From assembly GCA_946479005.1 (NCBI GenBank), contig CAMLEM010000107.1, positions 1 to 6,308 on the forward strand: DNA of 6,308 bases. Direction: 5' to 3'. The DNA comes from an uncultured Chitinophagaceae bacterium. GTDB lineage: Bacteria; Bacteroidota; Bacteroidia; Chitinophagales; Chitinophagaceae. This document shows, one piece after another, positions 1 through 5,916 of the stretch. Positions within the stretch are counted from its first letter, which is position 1, and every line of letters starts with the position of its first letter. The notes beneath the pieces are model-generated. The model saw only the letters and a program-made list of their open reading frames with translations. It ran no database searches and had not been told where the DNA came from. Position numbers and translations under genes: made by a program.

Positions 1-93
1 ATCACCCTCGAAATGAAACTGGACAAAATGGGTGGGATTTTCGACCTGTTCAGGCGGGGTACCGTGAAAGGCCAGGGCTGCCCCCGCTTCTGA
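1..93 (+). CDS. C-terminal end of an envelope protein, possibly a DUF6089-like beta-barrel (5' cut by window)
   Basis: Frame 1 is open from the first base and ends at TGA 91-93, giving 30 residues. They read as a short alternating strand (ITLEMKL), a linker, and a tail ending KGQGCPRF. The next gene ends in the same style: a strand (LHLTWKI), a Gly-rich linker, then KFGCP plus a few residues. This shared end suggests, but does not prove, that the two are tandem paralogs of an outer-membrane beta-barrel family. The start and most of the gene lie outside the window, so neither length nor function can be judged. The gap to the next start is 48 bases. The reading frame is fairly secure; the family call is weak. 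Confidence 0.5.
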   Translation: MTLEMKLDKMGGIFDLFRRGTVKGQGCPRF

Positions 94-116
94 CGAACAT
101 TTCGGCCTCATATTTG
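88..116 (+). promoter_or_regulatory. Possible Bacteroidota promoter for the beta-barrel gene
   Basis: CATATTTG at 109-116 matches the Bacteroidota -7 consensus TAnnTTTG at all fixed positions but the first. TTC at 88-90 could be a degenerate -33 TTG, with an 18-base gap. Transcription would start near 123, leaving a leader of about 20 bases before the ATG at 142. If right, it excludes translation from the TTG at 121. The -33 box overlaps the end of the preceding gene. Confidence 0.35.
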
Positions 117-141
117 TGCATTGGGATTCGAACCTATACTT

Positions 142-987
142 ATGAACCGGAATCCCATACTACCCCTGCTCCTTTTATTTTCTTTTGTTTCGAACTCCCA
201 GGGAATCCAGGTCGGCGTATTCGCCGGGCTGTCTTCTTATAACGGTGACCTGACGGATAAGATCTTTCCGCGACAAACCAGGAGTGCGGCGTTTTCCCTT
301 ACAGGGACCTATGAATTCACGGATCATATTTTTGCCCGGGCATCATTTACTTACACTGAGCTCGGTGCCGCGGACAGGTTTACCGATGATCCGGAACTGC
401 AGGCCCGAAATCTTTCTTTCGAGACCAGGATCTTTGAATTTGCCTTGCAGGGACAGTACGACCTGTTCAGCCTTTATGAAAAAAGGCTTACGCCTTATGC
501 AATGGCGGGTGTGGCTGCCTTTCATTTCAATCCCTTCGTTTATTATACGGGGAAGGAAAAAGTTTTCCTGCAGCCGTTGGGTACAGAGGGCCAGGGGCTG
601 GACGGTTATGGTACAAAATATAATCGCCTCCAGTTTGCGATCCCGCTTGGAGCTGGCGTGAAGTACGCAATCTCTGACAAGATCACACTGGGACTTGAAG
701 GTCACGTCAGAAAAACTTTCACCGATTATCTTGATGATGTAAGCACCGATTATGCGGATGTTAACCTGCTCCTGGCAGGGAACGGGCAGACCGCTGTGGA
801 TCTTTCCTATCGCGGCGACGAACTGTCAAATGGAAGTCCGGTCTATCCTTCCGGGGCACAGCGCGGAAGCCCGAAGGCAAAGGACATATATTATTTCGCA
901 GGCCTGCATCTTACCTGGAAAATAGGAGATGGGCGCTTTTCAGGAGGACGTGGTAGTAAGTTCGGTTGCCCTCCCGCCATCAATTAG
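142..987 (+). CDS. Outer-membrane beta-barrel protein, DUF6089/PorG-like
   Basis: This is a predicted 281-residue exported protein. I chose ATG 142 over the in-frame TTG at 121 because it starts cleanly into a signal peptide: Asn-Arg, a Leu/Phe-rich core at about residues 5-16, and a likely cleavage near Ser-Gln-Gly (19-21). The mature part opens with GVFAGLSSYNGDL (residues 25-37), like the Gly-x-x-x-Tyr-x-Gly-Asp-Leu opening of DUF6089 proteins. Alternating amphipathic strands follow, among them FARASFTYTEL, TPYAMAGVAAFHF, IPLGAGVKYAI and YYFAGLHLTWKI near the C-terminus. Known family: DUF6089 includes PorG, an outer-membrane part of the type IX secretion system, but PorG usually sits near nadK and uppS, which are absent here. 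It may therefore be a paralog of unknown role. A Gly-rich tail ending KFGCPPAIN follows the last strand. Surface location is well supported; specific function is not. Confidence 0.75.
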   Translation: MNRNPILPLLLLFSFVSNSQGIQVGVFAGLSSYNGDLTDKIFPRQTRSAAFSLTGTYEFTDHIFARASFTYTELGAADRFTDDPELQARNLSFETRIFEFALQGQYDLFSLYEKRLTPYAMAGVAAFHFNPFVYYTGKEKVFLQPLGTEGQGLDGYGTKYNRLQFAIPLGAGVKYAISDKITLGLEGHVRKTFTDYLDDVSTDYADVNLLLAGNGQTAVDLSYRGDELSNGSPVYPSGAQRGSPKAKDIYYFAGLHLTWKIGDGRFSGGRGSKFGCPPAIN

Positions 988-1008
988 AATTCCCCCAAAC
1001 GCTTGTCG

Positions 1009-1016
1009 TAACTTTG
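1009..1016 (+). promoter_or_regulatory. Promoter -7 element (TAACTTTG) for ubiD-like/ATP-grasp operon
   Basis: TAACTTTG matches the Bacteroidota -7 consensus TAnnTTTG exactly, and the flanks (CG before, CAGC after) are typical. A -33 TTG is not clear: TTA at 984-986, overlapping the stop of the upstream gene, gives a 22-base gap and is the best candidate. Transcription would begin near 1022-1024, giving a leader of about 27 bases. A 5-bp inverted repeat (GCCGT 1021-1025, ACGGC 1038-1042, 12-base loop) lies in that leader just before the start codon; it is short and may be chance. Confidence 0.6.
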
Positions 1017-1049
1017 CAGCGCCGTCAATAAAAACGAACGGCAGCAGAA

Positions 1050-2972
1050 ATGGCCTGGAAGGATCAACGACAATTCATTGAAGCCCTGGACCAAGCAGGA
1101 GAGCTACTTCGCGTTAAAGCTTATGTGGATCCGCGCCTGGAAATGGCCGAGATAACGGATCGCATCAGCAAATCCGGCAACGGTGGGAAGGCCATCCTTT
1201 TTGAAAATACGGGCTATGATTTCCCTGTGCTGATGAATGCCTATGGCAGTGAGCGTAGGATCTGCCTGGCACTGGGTGTAGAGAAACTGGATGATGTGGC
1301 CCGGGAGATCGAAGATCTTTTTCATCTTCTCGCCTCTCCAAAGGAAGGGATCCTGGACAAATTGAAACTCCTTCCCAAACTCGGTCAGTTCGCGAGCTGG
1401 ATGCCCAAAGTGAAAAAAGGGAAAGGAGAATGCCAGGAGATCGTGATGACAGAACCGGATATCACCAGGCTCCCGGTGATCACCTGCTGGCCAAAAGATG
1501 GCGGACCCTTTGTAACCCTTCCCATCATTCATACAAAAGATCCCAATACCCATTCACGTAATGTAGGTATGTACAGGATGCAGGTATTCGGGCCCACCCT
1601 TACGGGAATGCACTGGCACAAGCACAAGGTTTCCGCGAAACATTTTTCTGAATACAGGAAACTCGGAAAAAGAATGCCGGTGGCCGTGGCACTGGGAGGA
1701 GACCCCGTTTATGCCTATTCAGCAACCGCTCCCTTGCCGGAGAACGTGGATGAATATATGCTCGCCGGTTTCCTTCGGAAAAAGAAGGTGGAACTGGTGA
1801 ACTGCCTTACACAACCTGATGTACAGGTGCCGGCCGATGCGGACTTTGTGATCGAAGGATACGTTGACCCCGATGATGAGCTGATCTGGGAAGGGCCATT
1901 TGGAGATCATACCGGTTATTATTCCCTGCCTGATTTTTATCCCAGGTTCCATATTACGGCGATCACCCACCGCAGGAACCCGGTGTACCCCGCTACCATC
2001 GTTGGCATTCCTCCCCAGGAAGATGCCTGGCTGGGCAAGGCTACCGAAAGGATCTTCCTGGCGCCAATCAAGATGACACTCGTACCGGAGATCATCGATA
2101 TGGATATGCCGGTGGAAGGCGTTTTCCATAACCTTGTTATCTCCCAGATAAGAAAAGATTATGCGGGGCAGGGACAGAAGGTGATGAACGCAATGTGGGG
2201 CGCAGGACAAATGATGTTCAATAAGATCCTTGTGCTGACCGACGAAGGGGTGAAGATCCAGGATTATGAAGCGCTCGCCCGTTATGTATTCAGCAATCTC
2301 GACCCTTCCTCTGACATCTATTTCTCCACCGGTCCGATGGATGTGCTGGATCATAGTTGCAGTAAACTGGGCTTCGGGGGAAAGATGTGCATTGATGGCA
2401 CCTCGCGGTTTGAAGAAGAAAAGGATGCCCGTTATGATCAAGGAAATTCAGGCAGCATCTCGATTGAACAGATCAGGGCCTCCCTGGAAACCATTAGCGA
2501 TGTTTCGGGCGTGAACCTTGAACTTATGAAGAAAGGTATTCCCTGTGTGATCGTTGGAGTGAAAAAAAGCAGGAGGGGACAGGTGCGCGAGCTGCACGAA
2601 AAACTTTTTGCATTCCCTGCTTTCGATCCGGTGAAGATGATCCTTTACGTGGAACACACTGTGGATGTGAATGATCTTGCCACTGCGCTCTGGAGATTTT
2701 GCAATAACCTCGATCCCAAAAGAGATCATCACCTGGTGAAAAAAGAAAAGAACGGCAACTATCTTGCCTGTATGGGATTCGATGGCACCCGGAAAACCAA
2801 AGAGCTGGATGATTTTCAGCGCGACTGGCCAAACATCATCGTGGCCGACGAAGCGACGATCAGGGCGGTGGATGAAAAATGGGGACAGCTGGCTATCGGC
2901 CCCTTCATTCCGTCCCCTTCACTAAAATTCAGGTCACAGCTTTACGGGGAAGAAGCCGTAGTAAATTCATAA
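1050..2972 (+). CDS. UbiD-family prFMN-dependent decarboxylase
   Basis: This is a 640-residue cytoplasmic enzyme of the UbiD family, which removes (or adds) CO2 on unsaturated or aromatic acids using prenylated FMN made by UbiX. The family's signature segments are in order. RNVGMYR (170-176) holds the candidate metal ligand Asn171 and the catalytic Arg176. MHWHKHK (187-193) holds the likely metal-binding His192. ENVDEYMLAG (231-240) gives the candidate ligand Glu235. WEGPFGDHTGYY (280-291) carries the Glu281/Asp286 pair that matches the Glu/acid catalytic residues of Fdc1 and UbiD. All key residues are therefore present and the enzyme should be active. It is longer than E. coli UbiD (about 497 residues), as is usual for the Bacteroidota form, with extra sequence mainly at the C-terminus. 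Such proteins are often called menaquinone biosynthesis decarboxylase. That holds only if the host uses the futalosine route, since the classical Men route needs no such step; the substrate is unknown. Start: ATG 1050, no Shine-Dalgarno, behind a good -7 box. It abuts the ATP-grasp gene. Confidence 0.93.
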   Translation: MAWKDQRQFIEALDQAGELLRVKAYVDPRLEMAEITDRISKSGNGGKAILFENTGYDFPVLMNAYGSERRICLALGVEKLDDVAREIEDLFHLLASPKEGILDKLKLLPKLGQFASWMPKVKKGKGECQEIVMTEPDITRLPVITCWPKDGGPFVTLPIIHTKDPNTHSRNVGMYRMQVFGPTLTGMHWHKHKVSAKHFSEYRKLGKRMPVAVALGGDPVYAYSATAPLPENVDEYMLAGFLRKKKVELVNCLTQPDVQVPADADFVIEGYVDPDDELIWEGPFGDHTGYYSLPDFYPRFHITAITHRRNPVYPATIVGIPPQEDAWLGKATERIFLAPIKMTLVPEIIDMDMPVEGVFHNLVISQIRKDYAGQGQKVMNAMWGAGQMMFNKILVLTDEGVKIQDYEALARYVFSNLDPSSDIYFSTGPMDVLDHSCSKLGFGGKMCIDGTSRFEEEKDARYDQGNSGSISIEQIRASLETISDVSGVNLELMKKGIPCVIVGVKKSRRGQVRELHEKLFAFPAFDPVKMILYVEHTVDVNDLATALWRFCNNLDPKRDHHLVKKEKNGNYLACMGFDGTRKTKELDDFQRDWPNIIVADEATIRAVDEKWGQLAIGPFIPSPSLKFRSQLYGEEAVVNS

Positions 2973-4013
2973 ATGAGAACCGGAGACATAAATATCCTGA
3001 TGACCGGTGCCGGTGCTCCCGGCGCGGCGGGCATTTTGAAATGCCTGGGGAAAGAAACATCGTTCAATGTTTTCACTGCAGATGCAGACCCGGATGCCCT
3101 GGGTCAACACCTTTCAAAGGATTTTTCCGTTGTGCCCCCGGGTGATGATCCAAATTTCATTCCCGCAATCCTCGATACCTGCAGGAAGAAGAACATTCAT
3201 ATAGTTATGCCGTTAGTGACCCGGGAACTGTTGCCGCTCGCCGTTCACCGGGAGGAGCTGGAGTTTGCCGGAGCAAAGGTGCTGGTGTCACCGGCCGAAT
3301 CAATTGGGATCGCATTGGATAAGGGGAGGACCTACCAATTCCTCGAGTGGCGGGGGATACCTGTGCCGGGTTACCGTATCATTGCCGGCTCTGGTGAACT
3401 GGAACCTGCCTGCCTTGATCTAGGTTACCCCGAAAGACCCGTGGTGATCAAACCCTGCCTTTCAAATGGAAGCCGGGGATTCCGTGTCATCAGTGAGAAG
3501 ATCGACAGGCTGGACCAGTTCCTGAACCAAAAACCTGGAAATTTCCCTCTATCACTCGCGGAAATAAAACAGGTCCTCGGAAAAGCTGCACTACCCGAAT
3601 TGCTGATCAGTGAATATCTCCCGGGGGATGAGTATTCGGTGGATTGTCTCTGCCGCAACGGGGAAGCATTATTGATCCTTCCCCGAAGAAGAATAAAAAT
3701 GATCAATGGGATCAGTGTAAAGGGGGAGTTCATCCAGGATGAACAGATCATAAATTATTGTCATTCCATCATCCGGGAACTGCGGCTTCACGGGAATGTC
3801 GGGTTCCAGGTAAAAGCTAATGAACGAGGTCAATATCTGCTGCTGGAGATCAATCCCAGGGTCCAGGGTTCCATCTCAGCGGCATTGGGAGCCGGGGTGA
3901 ACCTCCCGGCCCTGGCGGTGCGCTCTGAACTGGGCCTATCTTTCGGGGAAACCGAACTCCGGGTCAAATGGGGAACGAGATTCGCAAGATACTGGCAGGA
4001 AGTGTTTTACTGA
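2973..4013 (+). CDS. ATP-grasp enzyme, carbamoyl-phosphate-synthase (CarB)-like
   Basis: This is a 346-residue single-unit ATP-grasp protein. Such enzymes activate a carboxylate as acyl phosphate and join it to an amine or other nucleophile. The N-terminal pre-ATP-grasp fold starts with a Gly-rich loop (ILMTGAGAPGAAG, 8-20). The ATP-grasp core follows: PVVIKP with Lys160, a flexible Gly loop (SNGSRGF, 164-170), ISEYLPGDEYSVD (212-224) with the hinge acid Glu214, and LLEINPRVQGS (290-300) with metal-binding Glu292 and Asn294 and phosphate-binding Arg296. The GNVGFQVK plus EINPRV pairing is very like CarB, but the protein is about one third of CarB length and lacks a second synthase half and an allosteric domain, so it is not carbamoyl-phosphate synthase itself. 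Similar stand-alone proteins occur in polysaccharide and small-molecule clusters; the substrate cannot be read from sequence. The ATG follows the UbiD stop codon with no gap, pointing to co-transcription and translational coupling. Confidence 0.88.
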   Translation: MRTGDINILMTGAGAPGAAGILKCLGKETSFNVFTADADPDALGQHLSKDFSVVPPGDDPNFIPAILDTCRKKNIHIVMPLVTRELLPLAVHREELEFAGAKVLVSPAESIGIALDKGRTYQFLEWRGIPVPGYRIIAGSGELEPACLDLGYPERPVVIKPCLSNGSRGFRVISEKIDRLDQFLNQKPGNFPLSLAEIKQVLGKAALPELLISEYLPGDEYSVDCLCRNGEALLILPRRRIKMINGISVKGEFIQDEQIINYCHSIIRELRLHGNVGFQVKANERGQYLLLEINPRVQGSISAALGAGVNLPALAVRSELGLSFGETELRVKWGTRFARYWQEVFY

Positions 4014-4015
4014 AC

Positions 4016-4047
4016 TTGCAGCGACCCTCGAATTCCTGGCGTCTTTG
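4016..4047 (+). promoter_or_regulatory. Weak candidate promoter for the TraB-family gene
   Basis: TTG at 4016-4018 and CGTCTTTG at 4040-4047 resemble the Bacteroidota -33 TTG and -7 TAnnTTTG boxes with a 21-base gap. The -7 box keeps only the TTTG half, and the start would fall about 10 bases before the ATG. The gene may instead be read through from the ATP-grasp gene 50 bases upstream. Confidence 0.25.
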
Positions 4048-4063
4048 ATTTAACTTAACATCG

Positions 4064-4963
4064 ATGAAACAATTCACGACCGCTTTTTTTGCCGCATTCA
4101 TAACCGTGGCTTCCCTGGGGCAGGGAAAGACCGAGAACACCCTCCTTTGGAAGATCACGGGGCCGGGCCTGGATAAACCTTCTTACCTCTTCGGAACCAT
4201 ACACGTGATCTGTAAGGAAGATGCTGTGATCAGCCCGAACCTGCTCAAAGCCATCCGCGATTGCGAGGAGGTTTATTTCGAAGTGGATATGGATAATATG
4301 TTCGAGATGGTGCTGGCCGTCCGGAAAATGAGAATGAAGGGAGACACAACACTAAAAGACCTTTTGCCCGAGAATGATTACGAAACAGTCCGCGAATATT
4401 TCGCTTCCAAAAAATCAATGCTTCCCTTTTCCGTGCTGGAGACCTACAAACCCATCCTTGCCGCCTCGATGCTTGAGGCCAATAATATGGGATGTGAAAG
4501 CACGGCGATGGAGCAACTGATAATGATGGAAGCAAATATCTATGAGAAGGAGATCAAAGGACTGGAATCCCTCACTTACCAGGCTTCGATGCTCGACAGC
4601 ATACCCTATAAATACCAGGCAGAGCAGCTTGTTGAACATATCAATCGCATCAACAAAGGGGAAGCCTCTCCCGATGAGCCCAATGAGATGTTTGACGCCT
4701 ACAAGGCGCAGGACCTTGAGCGCCTTGAGAAGCTCCTGATGAGCAGCGATGCCGGCATCGCATCCTTTGCCGAGATAATGCTGTACAATCGCAACCGTAA
4801 CTGGGTGGAGAAGCTGAAGGGTATCCTGGGTAAGAGACCAGTGCTGGTCGCCGTAGGGGCAGGCCATCTTCCCGGGGAAAATGGCGTCATCAGCCTTTTG
4901 CGTAAAGCCGGGTACACGCTAACACCCGTGGTGAACGATATGCGGTCGGTCAAAGAGATCTGA
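4064..4963 (+). CDS. TraB/GumN (Tiki-like) family protein, exported
   Basis: This is a 299-residue protein with a signal peptide at residues 1-21 (Lys near the start, Ala/Phe core, likely cut around LGQG), so it should act in the periplasm or be anchored outside the cytoplasm. The family hallmarks are complete: LLWKITGPG...SYLFGTIH (27-47) with the first Gly-x-x-His (Gly44 to His47), VYFEVDMD (70-77) with acidic Glu73 and Asp75, KGLES (165-169), YNRNRNW (241-247), and VAVGAGHLPGENGVISLLRKAGY (262-284) with the second Gly-x-x-His (Gly265 to His268). Known family: the two GxxH motifs and conserved Glu are the metal-site residues of the Tiki metalloproteases and are shared with bacterial TraB/PrgY/GumN proteins. 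Protease activity in bacterial members is inferred, not shown. The length is normal for Bacteroidota members. ATG 4064 has no Shine-Dalgarno. A secreted repeat protein follows 31 bases later on the same strand, so both may share a transcript. Confidence 0.9.
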   Translation: MKQFTTAFFAAFITVASLGQGKTENTLLWKITGPGLDKPSYLFGTIHVICKEDAVISPNLLKAIRDCEEVYFEVDMDNMFEMVLAVRKMRMKGDTTLKDLLPENDYETVREYFASKKSMLPFSVLETYKPILAASMLEANNMGCESTAMEQLIMMEANIYEKEIKGLESLTYQASMLDSIPYKYQAEQLVEHINRINKGEASPDEPNEMFDAYKAQDLERLEKLLMSSDAGIASFAEIMLYNRNRNWVEKLKGILGKRPVLVAVGAGHLPGENGVISLLRKAGYTLTPVVNDMRSVKEI

Positions 4964-4970
4964 TCTCTTT
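4952..4970 (+). terminator. Possible weak hairpin overlapping the TraB-family stop codon
   Basis: AAAGAGAT (4952-4959) and ATCTCTTT (4963-4970) form a perfect 8-bp inverted repeat with a 3-base loop (CTG), overlapping the TGA stop at 4961-4963. The stem is AT-rich and is followed by TA-rich sequence rather than a clear T-run. It could be a weak terminator or mRNA end, or an operator-like palindrome ahead of the next gene. Confidence 0.3.
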
Positions 4971-4994
4971 AATAAATACATTCATTAATGTAAA

Positions 4995-5843
4995 ATGCTT
5001 ATGAGAACGATTTGTTTATTCTTTCTTTGTTCCTTTTTCTTCATTCCTTCCACATCCTCAGCCCAGCCCCGCGCCAGCTTTGATTCCATTTGGGTGGATT
5101 ACGATGTGGAAGAAGATGGAATGAGGGGAATGCGCATCCACCTGAGCTTCTCCACGACAGGGATGAAGGAAATGGATGCTTACGTCGCTATCTATTTTGA
5201 ATATAACGACGAGATAGCAGGATACTTAAAAGACAAGAATTCCCAGTACTCCAGTTCCGAAGGGGATGTGGCGGTTTATCGCGCCATTCGCCCGGCCTAT
5301 GACCCCGCGGTGTATAAGGATCTTCAGGTATTTATGCCTTATAGCGAACTCGACCTGGAGCCTGGCGTATATGATCTTACGATGGATGCCAAGATCATCT
5401 ACAAGGCGGGAGGTGTGATCTCCCGGCTGACTTATCACGATTTTGAGTACACAAAGCCCGGCAGCCCTGCAGACGCGGTCTCAGAAAACAAAGCGGTGGT
5501 GGAATTCGAAAAGCTGTGGGTGGATTATGACGTTACGGAAGCAGGGGAGAAGGGGATGCGTATCCACGTCAATTTCTCCATAAAGAATATGAAGAACGTG
5601 GATGGTTATGTCGCTATTTACTTTGAAAAGAAAAATGGCGAAAAGATCCTGTCTTCATACCAGGATTATAAAAGCAGGAGCGGGCAACTCGCCCTATACC
5701 GGAGCATCAAGCCTGCTTATGATGAGGCGGTGTACAAGGACCTGCAGCTCTTTATGCAAAGATCGACATTCCCAAAGGACGCCACGACCTTAAAATGGAT
5801 GTGGATATCATACTTAAGAATGGAGATATGGTCAGTCACCTGA
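4995..5843 (+). CDS. Secreted protein with two tandem repeat domains, function unknown; frameshifted near 3' end
   Basis: The open frame gives 282 residues. A signal peptide (Arg, Phe/Leu/Cys-rich core, likely cleavage after SSA at 23) predicts export; ATG 5001 is an equally good start. The mature part is a duplicated domain. Copy 1 (about 29-153) and copy 2 (from 171) share WVDYDV, a Gly-Met-Arg-Ile-His core (GMRIH), a Met-Lys turn, YVAIYFE, an AVYR/ALYR strand, RPAYDPAVYKDLQVFM against KPAYDEAVYKDLQLFM, and Phe/Tyr-rich strand patterns. This suggests a beta-rich fold. I do not recognise a named family or any catalytic motif. After Phe253-Met254 the similarity stops, and the last 28 residues (QRSTFPKD...WSVT) match nothing in copy 1. 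Another frame continues the repeat up to 5872, so this 3' end is an artefact of an indel (real mutation or sequence error). It lies downstream of the TraB-family gene and is convergent with ndk. Confidence 0.75.
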   Translation: MLMRTICLFFLCSFFFIPSTSSAQPRASFDSIWVDYDVEEDGMRGMRIHLSFSTTGMKEMDAYVAIYFEYNDEIAGYLKDKNSQYSSSEGDVAVYRAIRPAYDPAVYKDLQVFMPYSELDLEPGVYDLTMDAKIIYKAGGVISRLTYHDFEYTKPGSPADAVSENKAVVEFEKLWVDYDVTEAGEKGMRIHVNFSIKNMKNVDGYVAIYFEKKNGEKILSSYQDYKSRSGQLALYRSIKPAYDEAVYKDLQLFMQRSTFPKDATTLKWMWISYLRMEIWSVT

Positions 5844-5872
5844 AAGACCACGAATTCTGGTTCGAAAGATAA
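5757..5872 (+). pseudogene. Out-of-frame remainder of repeat copy 2 (frameshift)
   Basis: Read from AAG 5759 in the -1 frame, the DNA gives 37 residues to TAA 5870-5872, beginning KIDIPKGRHDLKMDVDII and ending DHEFWFER. This lines up with the end of copy 1 (LDLEPGVYDLTMDAKII through YHDFEYTK): the Asp, Pro/Gly, Asp-Leu, Met-Asp, Ile-Ile, His and Phe positions are kept. The shift falls in the ATGCAAAG region (5754-5761). Copy 1 has seven more bases there, so a 7-base loss fits as well as a single lost A in the AAA run. No classic slippery heptamer is present. The original protein was probably about 292-294 residues. Confidence 0.75.
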
Positions 5873-5878
5873 AAAAGA

Positions 5879-5900
5879 AGGGGCGTCGTTTGACTCCCCT
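5879..5900 (-). terminator. Intrinsic terminator of ndk, possibly bidirectional
   Basis: AGGGG (5879-5883) pairs with CCCCT (5896-5900) and, past one mismatch, GTC (5885-5887) pairs with GAC (5892-5894) around a GTTT loop. On the minus strand the stem is followed by TTCTTTTTTA, a good U-tract, so it fits termination of ndk. On the plus strand it is followed by GAATTTATTT, a poorer tract, and it starts 7 bases after the restored stop (5872) of the repeat gene, so it may serve both convergent genes. Confidence 0.7.
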
Positions 5901-5916
5901 GAATTTATTTCCCGGT

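Noticed and set aside
121..141. TTG at 121 as start of the beta-barrel protein
   Set aside because: It would add seven residues before a normal signal peptide and would sit at or before the likely transcription start; ATG 142 fits better.
1719..2441. Long antisense open frame (240 codons) opposite the UbiD gene
   Set aside because: It lies wholly within a strongly conserved coding gene and its translation shows no domain, signal or family pattern; it is a shadow of codon use on the other strand.
4415..4867. Antisense open frame (150 codons) opposite the TraB-family gene
   Set aside because: The composition is rich in His, Leu and Gly with no recognisable motif, and the sense strand has complete family motifs.
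4978..4991. Small palindromes CATTAATG and ACATT/AATGT ahead of the repeat gene
   Set aside because: They are short, AT-rich and expected by chance; no second copy or promoter context supports an operator.
5751..5765. Programmed ribosomal frameshift in the repeat gene
   Set aside because: There is no X-XXY-YYZ slippery heptamer, only a three-A run, and no strong downstream structure is evident; an indel is simpler.
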